From WTAW01 sp964540205 (GTDB lineage: Bacteria > Acidobacteriota > Aminicenantia > Aminicenantales > Aminicenantaceae): DNA of 18,875 nt. Of the stretch, positions 7,321 through 14,654 are shown piece by piece. The notes beneath the pieces were generated by a model. The model was not told where the DNA came from, made no database searches, and was given only the letters and a program-made list of their open reading frames with translations. The stretch covers positions 1 through 18,875 of the forward strand of contig CAZIMJ010000068.1 of NCBI GenBank assembly GCA_964540205.1, written 5' to 3'. Each line of letters begins with the position of its first letter. Positions within the stretch are counted from its first letter, which is position 1. A program made the position numbers and the translations under genes.

Positions 7321-9488
7321 AAAAAGACGACTCCTGGGATATCAACTTCAATGATCTTATTGAACAGGATCTTTCTGATAGTAATTCGGGTATGTCCCTA
7401 AAGCGGCGTGAGTTTCTAAAACTTATGGGAGGCGGAATAGTCATCCTGTTCACTGTGGGAGATCCTCTCAATCTAGAGGCACAACGCCGGAGACGCCCGC
7501 CTCTTCCAGACGATCTAAATGCATTCCTCCGGATCGGCGAGGACGGTCGCGTCAGCTGTTTTACGGGGAAGATCGAGATGGGGCAAGGAGTGATTACCTC
7601 TCTTGCCCAGATGCTTGCGGACGAACTCGATGTGGCTCTTGATTCTGTGGATATGGTGATGGGAGACACAGACCTTTGCCCCTGGGACATGGGAACATTT
7701 GGATCTATGACTACACGATTTTTCGGACCGCCTTTGCGAGATGCAGCAGCCGAAGCTAAAGCCGTGCTCAAAGAACTGGCTGCAGAACACCTAAAAATCG
7801 AGCAAGACGATCTGATTACAAAGGATGGAATCGTCTATGCCAAAGATCAAGAACAAAAAAAAGTCTCCTACGCCAAGTTAACTCAGGGTAAAAAAATCGC
7901 CCGGCTGTTGAAGCAAAAAGCTGTGTTGGAAACACCGGCCGACTTTACTGTTGTTGGTCAACCCGAGTTAAGAAGGGATGCTGTCGAAAAGGTCACGGGA
8001 AAAGCAAAGTTTTCCGGAGATGTTCGCGAACCCGGCATGCTTTACGCTCGACTGCTAAGACCTCCTGCTCATGGATCCCAGCTGATCAGCGTGGACACTT
8101 CTGGAGCAAAAAGAATCAAAGGGACCCTGGTTATCGAAAACGAAGACCTCATCGCTGTTTTACACGAAGACCCGGAGATGGCAGAGCTGGCATTCAAGGA
8201 GATAAAATCCCAATTTAAAACCCCGGAAGCCACCGTGGATGACAAGACTATTTTCGATCACCTTCTTAGAGTGGCGCCTGAAGGAGAAACTGTCGCTCAT
8301 GGCGGCGATATTCCGACTGGGAAAAAACTGGCAACACAATCTGTAGACACAACGTATTTAGATGGTTACAAAGCGCATGCCCCCATCGAAACCCATACTG
8401 CAGTGGCCAAGATGGAAAACGACAAGATGACGATATGGGCATCCACACAAACGCCTTTCCCATTGAAGGATCAAGTTGCAGAGACTTTGGGATTCGCGCC
8501 TGAAAAAGTACGGGTCATTCCACCCTTTGTCGGTGGAGGGTTCGGAGGGAAAACCAGTAATCAGCAGGCCATCGAAGCCGCAAAGCTCGCTAAGATTACA
8601 GGAAAGCCGGTCCTCGTGGCATGGACTCGGGCCGAGGAGTTTTTCTATGACACCTTTCGTCCTGCTGCAGTAGTGAAAATCAGCGCAGGCATATCGGACT
8701 CCGGCCAAATCACATTTTGGGACTATGGCGTGTATTTTGCAGGCACGCGGGGCGCAGAACACTTCTATGATATCCCCCACCACAACACAGTCGCCTACAA
8801 TTCCAGTTGGCAGGGAGCACCCGGGTCCCATCCTTTTAGCACAGGCGCTTGGCGCGCTCCATCTAACAACACCAACACCTTTGCCAGAGAATCCCAGATG
8901 GAAATCCTGGCTATGATGGCCGGGATGGATACACTCGAATTCCGCATGAAGAATCTCAAAGACAAAAGGATGCGTCGTGTCCTCCAAGCTGCTGCCAAAC
9001 AATTCGGGTGGACTCCGGCCAAGCCTCCCAGCGGACGCGGATATGGCATTGCGTGCGGCATCGATGCAGGAACGTATGTGGCACACATAGTGGAAGTTGC
9101 CGTGGATAAGAAAACAGGAGAAGTTCAAGTCAAACGAGTTGTCTGTGCCCAAGACATGGGGCTCTCCATTAATCCTGAAGGAGCCAAAATCCAGATGGAA
9201 GGCTGTATCACGATGGGATTGGGCTATGCCCTGAAGGAAGACATTCGCTTCAAGGGCGGCGAGATATTCGACCTGAACTTCGACACATACGAAATACCGA
9301 GGTTTTCCTGGCTTCCCAAGATTGAAACGGTTTTGATTGAAGACAGAAATGCGGCTCCTCAGGGCGGTGGTGAGCCCGCCATCATCTGTATGGGAGGGGT
9401 TATCGCCAATGCAATCTTCGATGCCTGCGGTGCCCGCATGCTCCAGCAGCCGATGATACCCGAGCGTATACTTGAAGCGATGCCATAG
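7317..9488 (+). CDS. Molybdopterin-binding large subunit, IorB-like, Tat-exported
   Basis: A 723 residue protein, starting at ATG 7317 with GGGAGG upstream; the longer in-frame extension overlaps the small subunit and is rejected. Residues 29-35 read KRREFLK followed by a hydrophobic stretch, a Tat signal that exports folded cofactor-bound enzyme. EMGQGVITSL, the pterin-contacting GGGFGGK at 406-412, GAWRAPS, and the late GGGEPA with Glu686 in the position of the catalytic base of molybdenum hydroxylases place it in the xanthine oxidase superfamily. Length and signal match the IorB/aldehyde-oxidase type rather than cytosolic XDH. It should hydroxylate an aromatic N-heterocycle or oxidise an aldehyde with water as oxygen donor, in the periplasm; the actual substrate is unknown. 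Maturation genes (XdhC, Mo uptake) are not in the window. Confidence 0.93.
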   Translation: MKKDDSWDINFNDLIEQDLSDSNSGMSLKRREFLKLMGGGIVILFTVGDPLNLEAQRRRRPPLPDDLNAFLRIGEDGRVSCFTGKIEMGQGVITSLAQMLADELDVALDSVDMVMGDTDLCPWDMGTFGSMTTRFFGPPLRDAAAEAKAVLKELAAEHLKIEQDDLITKDGIVYAKDQEQKKVSYAKLTQGKKIARLLKQKAVLETPADFTVVGQPELRRDAVEKVTGKAKFSGDVREPGMLYARLLRPPAHGSQLISVDTSGAKRIKGTLVIENEDLIAVLHEDPEMAELAFKEIKSQFKTPEATVDDKTIFDHLLRVAPEGETVAHGGDIPTGKKLATQSVDTTYLDGYKAHAPIETHTAVAKMENDKMTIWASTQTPFPLKDQVAETLGFAPEKVRVIPPFVGGGFGGKTSNQQAIEAAKLAKITGKPVLVAWTRAEEFFYDTFRPAAVVKISAGISDSGQITFWDYGVYFAGTRGAEHFYDIPHHNTVAYNSSWQGAPGSHPFSTGAWRAPSNNTNTFARESQMEILAMMAGMDTLEFRMKNLKDKRMRRVLQAAAKQFGWTPAKPPSGRGYGIACGIDAGTYVAHIVEVAVDKKTGEVQVKRVVCAQDMGLSINPEGAKIQMEGCITMGLGYALKEDIRFKGGEIFDLNFDTYEIPRFSWLPKIETVLIEDRNAAPQGGGEPAIICMGGVIANAIFDACGARMLQQPMIPERILEAMP

Positions 9489-9589
9489 GTGTCAGTATTT
9501 TGAAATATGGGCTATAAATTTTCTACACCCATAAGCTAAGTACGAATCAAGTTCTGTCTGGACAGAGGTGGTGCTCCCGTGCTCAATAT

Positions 9590-9702
9590 TTTAAAGCCTC
9601 AATTTTCACCCCAAAAAACTCCTTCTAAGACCATATTTCACCCCAAAAACAAATCCTAATCCTTTATAATGAATAAGATAGCGTGGCCCGTCCCCATTTT
9701 CT
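9590..9702 (+). repeat. Dispersed repeat R, copy 2
   Basis: Same orientation as copy 1, and 40 of 41 bases identical to it over 9661-9701, ending in GTGGCCCGTCCCC. It lies in the ~314-base spacer between the hydroxylase large subunit and folD. Together with copy 1 it brackets the three-gene hydroxylase operon as direct repeats. No coding content. The remaining spacer (9489-9589 and 9703-9802) shows no recognisable signal except the folD ribosome site. Confidence 0.8.
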
Positions 9703-9802
9703 ATTTTCTTACTGGACGAAGGTATCGGAGTGTGTTAATTTATCCTCTCTTTGAATTTCTCGGACTCTTAAAAACACATCGAGGAATTGAGGAGGGAAAA
9801 CG

Positions 9803-10699
9803 TTGACAGCAAAAATCATTGATGGAGAAGCCGTAGCATCCAAGATCAGAGAACAGGTCAAGACCGATGTGGAAGAGATGGTGAAAACCCATGGCTTTCC
9901 ACCAGGATTGGCCACTGTATTGGTTGGAGATAATCCTGCGTCGCGTCAGTATGTACGCATGAAACAGAACCGATGTAAAAAAGTAGGGATTGTTTCATTC
10001 GAGCATACTTTACCCGCTGAAACCGGCCAAGAAGAAGTCGAACAATTAGTGCGGGAACTTGGAGCAGACCCAAAGGTTCATGGCATACTGGTGCAGCTTC
10101 CCCTCCCCGACCATCTCGACGAAGAGGCGGTGCTCAATGCCATCCCATTGCACAAAGACATCGACGGGTTCCACCCTGTGAACATAGGGCGATTGGCCAT
10201 GAAAGGCCGGAAACCTCTCTTTATCCCCTGTACGCCGGCTGGAGTCATACGATTGCTGGAGGAAGCGGGCGCCGAATTCGATGGAGCCGAAGCGGTGGTT
10301 CTAGGCCGAAGCAATATCGTGGGGATGCCAGCCGCCATGCTGCTCATCCACCGTAATGCCACTGTCACTGTGTGTCACAGCCGAACGAAGGACCTACCTG
10401 GTGTCTGCCGGCGTGCTGACATCCTGGTGGCTGCTGTCGGACGGCCTCAGATGGTCAAGGCCGAATGGGTCAAACCCGGTGCTTTTGTGATCGACGTAGG
10501 CAGCAACAGGATTGATGATCCCGAATCAGAGAAAGGTTACCGCTGGGTGGGAGATGTGGACTTTGACGATGTCAAAGAAGTTGCGGGCGCCATCACACCA
10601 TCCCCTGGAGGTGTTGGCCCCATGACCATAGCCGGGCTCCTGCAGAACACACTGCGCGCTGCTAAACTGGCCATTGAACGTGGTGAAGTACCCCAATAA
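9803..10699 (+). CDS. folD: FolD, methylene-THF dehydrogenase / methenyl-THF cyclohydrolase
   Basis: A 298 residue cytosolic enzyme interconverting 5,10-methylene-, 5,10-methenyl- and 10-formyl-tetrahydrofolate with NADP(H), supplying one-carbon units for purines and formyl-Met-tRNA. The start is TTG at 9803 with GGAGGG seven or so bases upstream; MTAKIIDGEAVASKI is the normal family N-terminus and no ATG or GTG fits better. Tyr50 and Lys54 form the catalytic YxxxK pair. DGFHPVNIGRL, PCTPAGVIRLL, the Rossmann segment VVLGRSNIVGMPAAMLL and the C-terminal TPSPGGVGPMTIAGL signature are all present. Length is normal and the protein looks fully intact. It converges on the Rrf2 regulator with only 18 bases between the stops and no obvious terminator hairpin. 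Confidence 0.97.
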   Translation: MTAKIIDGEAVASKIREQVKTDVEEMVKTHGFPPGLATVLVGDNPASRQYVRMKQNRCKKVGIVSFEHTLPAETGQEEVEQLVRELGADPKVHGILVQLPLPDHLDEEAVLNAIPLHKDIDGFHPVNIGRLAMKGRKPLFIPCTPAGVIRLLEEAGAEFDGAEAVVLGRSNIVGMPAAMLLIHRNATVTVCHSRTKDLPGVCRRADILVAAVGRPQMVKAEWVKPGAFVIDVGSNRIDDPESEKGYRWVGDVDFDDVKEVAGAITPSPGGVGPMTIAGLLQNTLRAAKLAIERGEVPQ

Positions 10700-10717
10700 A
10701 TTTTAATACAGGGAGGG

Positions 10718-11158
10718 CTATTTAGTCTTGGATGGATTTTTCTTTTGGGACTTTTCTACAAGATCTTGGAGTGTTGTCTCAGAAAAATAATCTCTAAGAA
10801 GATCGGTCGCCTTTTTCCAGACTTCATACGTTGCGCATCTGGGCATGCGGTCGCAATGATCCAGGTCATCGACACAATCCACAAGCGCGATGGGCCCTTC
10901 TAAAGCCTCGATGATCTCGATCAGTTTGAGCTTGGAAGGAGGTTGAGTCAGAATGTATCCTCCACCTGCGCCCCTGATGCTCTTGACGAGTTTACTGAGT
11001 TTCAATGGAATAATGATCTGTTCTAAATATCTTATGGAGATCTCTTCTTCTTTAGAGACATTCTTGAGGATCACAGCTTCTTGACCAGCGTTATAATGCA
11101 TCGCCAGATTTAACATCAACCGCGTCCCATACCGGCCTTTTGTTGAAAGCTTCATCAT
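10718..11158 (-). CDS. Rrf2-family transcriptional regulator, probably iron-sulfur sensing
   Basis: A 146 residue protein opening MMKLSTKGRYGTRLMLNLAM, the standard Rrf2 winged-helix start, with ISIRYLEQIIIPL as the recognition helix region and SIRGAGGGYILTQPP as the wing. Cys95, Cys102 and Cys108 (CVDDLDHCDRMPRC) give a C-x6-C-x5-C triad, one residue longer in the first gap than the IscR pattern. This suggests a bound iron-sulfur cluster and a role as iron, redox or nitric oxide sensor. Start at ATG 11158 has AGGAG six bases upstream; a second ATG follows directly. No isc or suf genes are adjacent, so the targets are not evident. It has its own promoter at 11309-11336 and a leader with two hairpins. 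Confidence 0.92.
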   Translation of the reverse strand: MMKLSTKGRYGTRLMLNLAMHYNAGQEAVILKNVSKEEEISIRYLEQIIIPLKLSKLVKSIRGAGGGYILTQPPSKLKLIEIIEALEGPIALVDCVDDLDHCDRMPRCATYEVWKKATDLLRDYFSETTLQDLVEKSQKKNPSKTK

Positions 11159-11263
11159 CCCAAACTCCTTATTTCACATGAATTAATCAAAAAACAGGTT
11201 CATTTTTCTTAAACACATCGGCATTAAGGCAAACATCAGAACTCTCTCGGGAGAGCTAATAAA

Positions 11264-11298
11264 ACTACAATTCCGCCAAACTCCATAGAAATTGTAGT
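11264..11298 (-). promoter_or_regulatory. Perfect 9-base inverted repeat in the Rrf2 leader
   Basis: ACTACAATT at 11264-11272 and AATTGTAGT at 11290-11298 are exact complements around a 17-base interval. On the minus strand this falls within the first ~40 transcribed bases after the predicted Rrf2 promoter, and is followed by TTTTATTA and a smaller hairpin (CTCTCCCGAGAG). It could be an operator for autoregulation or an RNA hairpin that influences expression. Confidence 0.5.
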
Positions 11299-11308
11299 GT
11301 ATCTAATT

Positions 11309-11336
11309 ATTATGGATTAATTCTTCTCAATGTCAA
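11309..11336 (-). promoter_or_regulatory. Sigma-70-type promoter of the Rrf2 gene
   Basis: On the minus strand, a consensus TTGACA (complement of 11331-11336), a 16-base spacer and CATAAT (complement of 11309-11314, five of six consensus bases). Transcription would begin near 11302, giving a leader of about 140 bases to the Rrf2 start at 11158. Confidence 0.65.
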
Positions 11337-11373
11337 GGAATTTATAGGATTCCTTTTAATAATATCGCAAGGC

Positions 11374-11637
11374 TCACTGTGTTTTGGGTGCAAACAACTG
11401 AAGGGCTTCGAGTATAGAGATAACTCCTAGATCCACATTGCCCTTTTTGAACTCTTCCTTGGCCTCAGCTATTTTCCCCTTCATAATTGCAGCCACAGGA
11501 ACAATCTCACCACTCTCTGTGGATTGATCTGTATCAACTGGCTGTTTGATGAGGTTGAGGGCTTTAGAGACATATCCAACAGCATCGGAAAAATTTCCTG
11601 TTGTAAAATGTTCTTTTGCTGAGGAGACATTGCCCAC
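11374..11637 (-). CDS. Short TPR-like protein, probably an N-terminally truncated remnant
   Basis: An 87 residue product from a GTG at 11637 that has no convincing ribosome site. It contains two similar helical units, AKEHFTTGNFSDAVGYVSKALNLI and AKEEFKKGNVDLGVISILEALQLF, which look like degenerate tetratricopeptide-type repeats separated by an acidic linker. The frame stays open upstream as far as a TGA at about 11688 and reads VKPLDQWPEGFVGN, which looks like real protein, so the true N-terminus is unclear or lost. The MITE-like element at 11761 begins about 75 bases further upstream. I do not recognise the family. Either it is a small helical protein using a weak start or the tail of a gene whose front was removed. 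Confidence 0.45.
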   Translation of the reverse strand: MGNVSSAKEHFTTGNFSDAVGYVSKALNLIKQPVDTDQSTESGEIVPVAAIMKGKIAEAKEEFKKGNVDLGVISILEALQLFAPKTQ

Positions 11638-11760
11638 AAATCCTTCCGGCCATTGGTCCAGAGGTTTGACCAGAAGAATTGAATGTCAAAATAATCATCT
11701 TGTTAAGCTTAATAGAATTATTTTGCTAATATATCCAGGCTTTACTACAATAACAACATA

Positions 11761-12014
11761 TCTGAATTATTCATAAAAAATGTTGATACTCCGTTCAGCA
11801 AAAACAATCTCAATAATATATTATATTCTTCCAGTAAATCATCTTGGCATTTCCGTTTTCCAAACGTTTTCTATTAATAATCGACATTTTTTACCTTTCA
11901 GGCGAGCCGATCTTACCGCGTCTGTTTCGTCACAGCCCACTCGCAGTAGTCATCTACAGCTTCTTGGGCCGCTTCCTCACAGCCACGGCAACCTAGACTC
12001 GTGAATAATCCAGG
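11761..12014 (+). mobile_element. MITE-like element, copy B
   Basis: A ~254-base non-coding element bounded by inverted ends: CTGAATTATTCAT at the left and GTGAATAATCCAGG at the right (complement CCTGGATTATTCAC). Copy A at 14655-14944, inverted, has the same ends, the same first block length (119 versus 120 bases from TGAATTATTCA to the CGACATTTTTTACC landmark), a GC-rich core matching at 38 of 45 positions (11935-11979), and the same exit ACTCGTGAATAATCCAGG. Defined ends, small size and no gene are what a miniature inverted-repeat element would show. No parent transposase is in the window and target-site duplications are not clear. Confidence 0.7.
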
Positions 12015-12029
12015 TTAATTGAATTGGGA

Positions 12030-12569
12030 ATGAGAGAAGGGAAAAATCCGCTATCTGTATTGAGCTTTATCTTCTTACTCATCCTCATCGCTTTGCCTTT
12101 CCACTGCAAGAAATCATCAACGGCTCCAGAGGTGGAAGTTCCGGAACGGGAACAAACGTCCATAACGATTGTGTGCAGTCCAGGTTCTGGAGGAACGAAT
12201 ACAAATTTTACTGTTGCCATATCCATCAACAATGCCGACCGGGAAATAAAAGTATTCGGACTCGAGGTGACATTTGATGCCGACAAATTTCAGTTTCGCC
12301 GCATCGAAGAGGGAAACCTCACAGAGAGCTGGGCAGCAGTAGATGGGAATGAAATTAGCAGAGGAACTTTGAGGGTGGGAGGCTTTATGGGCTCAGGGAA
12401 TCCCATCGTACAAGGAACCTCAGGTAACATTGCCGAGGTGAAACTCAAGGTGATCGGCAGCGACTTCAATGATGGACAGCAAAGCCAGATATGTATTGAA
12501 AATTATACAGATGATATCGCCGACCTGACACCTCATCCATCATGTATGAATTTCACCTTAAGAAAGTAA
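12030..12569 (+). CDS. Cohesin-domain lipoprotein
   Basis: A 179 residue secreted protein. Residues ~8-25 are a hydrophobic signal ending LPFHC, with Cys26 as probable lipid attachment followed by KKSSTAPEVE, a typical Ser/Pro/Glu lipoprotein linker; His just before the Cys is unusual for a lipobox. Residues ~43-179 match the cohesin fold: TNFTVAISINNADREIKVFGLEVTFDADKF, EEGNLTESW, RGTLRVGGFMGSGNPI, GNIAEVKLKVIG, ending in a DDIADL strand. Cohesins are beta-sandwiches that bind dockerins or act as stand-alone adhesion modules; no dockerin gene is nearby. ATG 12030 is chosen over TTG 12024. It begins only 16 bases after MITE copy B, so its leader, and perhaps its promoter, comes from the element. 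The ribosome site is poor. Confidence 0.75.
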   Translation: MREGKNPLSVLSFIFLLILIALPFHCKKSSTAPEVEVPEREQTSITIVCSPGSGGTNTNFTVAISINNADREIKVFGLEVTFDADKFQFRRIEEGNLTESWAAVDGNEISRGTLRVGGFMGSGNPIVQGTSGNIAEVKLKVIGSDFNDGQQSQICIENYTDDIADLTPHPSCMNFTLRK

Positions 12570-12611
12570 CGCCATTAAAGAGAATTCAAATACAATTTAA
12601 AGGGGTTTACC

Positions 12612-12881
12612 ATGAAATTAGGTGTTATTCGACTTGGTTTTACGGCATGTATCCTCTGGGGCGGCCTTGTATTTTTCGTCGCACTCGCCAATCTGGTTCT
12701 GACCGGATATGGGGAGGCATTCTTAAAGGTCATTGATTCCATCTATCCCGGATATCACATGGGACAATGGGGATTTGTTGGAGTTATTGTTGCCACTTTG
12801 TATGCGGCTCTAGATGGGTTTGTTGTCGGAATCATTTTTGCCTGGCTCTACAATCTATTCGGAAAAAGAAAAAAAGAATAG
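12612..12881 (+). CDS. Small two-helix membrane protein, bacteriophage-holin-like family
   Basis: An 89 residue protein with AAAGGGG upstream of ATG 12612. Helix one is LGFTACILWGGLVFFVALANLVL and helix two is WGFVGVIVATLYAALDGFVVGIIFAWLYNLF, separated by a loop containing YPGYHMG, with a basic tail GKRKKE. The ALDGFxxGxIFAWLYN ending is typical of small chromosomal proteins that annotation pipelines call bacteriophage holin. There is no phage gene nearby and no endolysin, so I would not read it as evidence of a prophage; actual function unknown. It follows the cohesin lipoprotein by 42 bases and may be co-transcribed. Its stop is three bases from the convergent stop of the hydrolase. Confidence 0.7.
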   Translation: MKLGVIRLGFTACILWGGLVFFVALANLVLTGYGEAFLKVIDSIYPGYHMGQWGFVGVIVATLYAALDGFVVGIIFAWLYNLFGKRKKE

Positions 12882-12883
12882 GA

Positions 12884-13984
12884 TCAGTGGTAACCGGCTT
12901 TAGATAAGTCGTTTACTGATTGGAATGGATTCGGAGGTGACAAATATTTGGCTAAAAATTTATAGATCTTGAGCCTGATCTCTTTGGCTTGCTTTGTGTC
13001 CAACCGGTCAAAACTGTGTCCCCCCGGGACATCTTGGAAAATCTCATACTCGAATTTTTTCCCTGCGGCTTTCAGAGATTTGATAAGATGTTCGACTTCC
13101 AGGACATTCACATCCGCATCGTTTGTGTTTGTATGGATAAGGAGTGGAGTTTGGAGCTTCTCGGCATGCCAAGCAGGTGACCTGCGTCTGTACTCCTCCA
13201 CATCCTCATAGGCTGTTTTGCCTATATGATAATCAGCCGAATAAAGATCCCTATAGGATTGCGTTTTATAACCCATCCGGGCAATCAGATCGCTGACAGG
13301 TACCCCTGCAAAGGCCACCTTGTAGCTCTCCGGATGGTCAAAAACATTGAACAACGCGTGGAGTCCGCCATGACTCCATCCCATTATCCCCACACGGTCC
13401 TTATCGAGATAGTCATAATTCTCAAGCATATGGATGCAGCTGGCATAAGTGTCTTCAACCTCGAGTCCTCCATAATCAATATCCTGGTACATGGATTCAC
13501 CATAACCCGTGCTACCTCGATATTCAGGTGCGACAATGACATAACCTTGAGCCACCAGTTCTCTCACAATATACGTGTGGTATGTACTGAAATCGCTATG
13601 GACACCGCCATGGGGTAAAACCATAAGCGGGTATTTTTTACTGCGGTCGATGTTCTTCGGGATGAATATATAAGTATAAAACTTAAGTGGATTGCCCGCA
13701 CCCTGAGCTGTTGGATTGGGCTCCTTCCAACGCGGGGGACCAACGATCCGGACCTTGTCCACATAAGCGACATCCCCAACTCTCTGGAACCAGAGGACAT
13801 CGTCTATCGTCTTCTGGAGCTGGTCGATCTCATGCCTGATAGACTCAAACTGCTGACGCAGGTACTTGAGCTCCGAGCTGTCGTCATCTGCTGAACTCCC
13901 TGTGAATCCAGGATTAACCATTCCAAAAAATAAGGCTAATACAAATAACACACCCGGGACAAATTTCTGACTTCTTAGATACAT
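12884..13984 (-). CDS. Secreted prolyl-oligopeptidase-like (S9) alpha/beta hydrolase
   Basis: A 366 residue protein starting at ATG 13984 after AAGGAGGAG. Residues ~8-30 are a signal peptide. Residues ~37-65 (ELKYLRQQFESIRHEIDQLQKTIDDV) form an amphipathic coiled coil, an uncommon N-terminal addition that could mediate oligomerisation. The catalytic domain shows the oxyanion region LPHGGVHSD, APEYRGSTGYGE (strongly typical of S9 peptidases), the nucleophile elbow GWSHGG with Ser204, an acid in TNTNDADVNV and the catalytic His in GGHSFD. The S9 beta-propeller is missing, so substrate size is not restricted as in true prolyl oligopeptidases; peptidase or esterase are both possible. It should act in the periplasm or outside. 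It is transcribed alone, with a 266-base spacer upstream. Confidence 0.87.
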   Translation of the reverse strand: MYLRSQKFVPGVLFVLALFFGMVNPGFTGSSADDDSSELKYLRQQFESIRHEIDQLQKTIDDVLWFQRVGDVAYVDKVRIVGPPRWKEPNPTAQGAGNPLKFYTYIFIPKNIDRSKKYPLMVLPHGGVHSDFSTYHTYIVRELVAQGYVIVAPEYRGSTGYGESMYQDIDYGGLEVEDTYASCIHMLENYDYLDKDRVGIMGWSHGGLHALFNVFDHPESYKVAFAGVPVSDLIARMGYKTQSYRDLYSADYHIGKTAYEDVEEYRRRSPAWHAEKLQTPLLIHTNTNDADVNVLEVEHLIKSLKAAGKKFEYEIFQDVPGGHSFDRLDTKQAKEIRLKIYKFLAKYLSPPNPFQSVNDLSKAGYH

Positions 13985-14250
13985 GAAAATCTCCTCCTTA
14001 CTTTTTATGGATCTCCCAAAAATTTGCAGAATTTAATAATAACACTTCAATTAGATTCTCACAACTACGGAATTGACCCTTATAGTGCAGATAAATAAAG
14101 GATCATCTGACCCTTTTATGATAAAAAAATCACCCCAAAAGGCGATTGTGTTTTGGCGGGACTCTCATCTACAATATGACAGAAATCGGTCTTAATCAAT
14201 GAGAGAGTTCTTGCGAATGGAAAGAAATAAGCCAAATAAAGGAGAAAGTC

Positions 14251-14553
14251 ATGGCACTTAATAAAGAGCAAGAAGAAATATACAATAAGGCGATGAATGA
14301 GGCGAAAAAAGAGCTGGATGGTGTAGATACGAAGATGCAAGAGGAGATCCAACAGGCCAGACAAAAATTGGCTGAGCTCCAGGAATCGAAAAAGCATTAT
14401 CGTCAGATCTATGAAGGGACAGCTTTGTTGTTAGGCATCGAGGTCGAACCCGAAGAGGAATCCGAGCTCTCACAAGCAGAACAGACGACTGAAGAGAAAG
14501 AAGGCGAAGAAGAGTCTGATAAAGCAGAGACTGCCCAAACTCAATCTACATAG
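14251..14553 (+). CDS. Acidic coiled-coil protein, unknown function
   Basis: A 100 residue hydrophilic protein with AAAGGAG well placed before ATG 14251. Residues ~3-52 form one long charged helix rich in Glu, Lys and Gln (KEQEEIYNKAMNEAKKELDG, QEEIQQARQKLAELQESKKHY) predicted to be a coiled coil. The middle YEGTALLLGIEVEP is the only hydrophobic part. The tail is a disordered Glu/Ser/Thr run ending AETAQTQST. No cysteines, no signal peptide, no domain I recognise. It stands alone between the hydrolase (divergent) and MITE copy A. It could be an adaptor or chaperone-like helper, but nothing here says of what. Confidence 0.65.
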   Translation: MALNKEQEEIYNKAMNEAKKELDGVDTKMQEEIQQARQKLAELQESKKHYRQIYEGTALLLGIEVEPEEESELSQAEQTTEEKEGEEESDKAETAQTQST

Positions 14554-14654
14554 CATCCTCTTTAATACCAGCTTTCTCACAATTTTGTCTCCCGCAGCTA
14601 AATTTCCTCCTAACTAATCCTGAATTTTCTAAAAATCTTTATTTCCTCTTTTCT

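Noticed and set aside
12612..12881. Prophage signal from the holin-like gene
   Set aside because: No endolysin, structural, integrase or terminase gene nearby; this family is common as a lone chromosomal gene.
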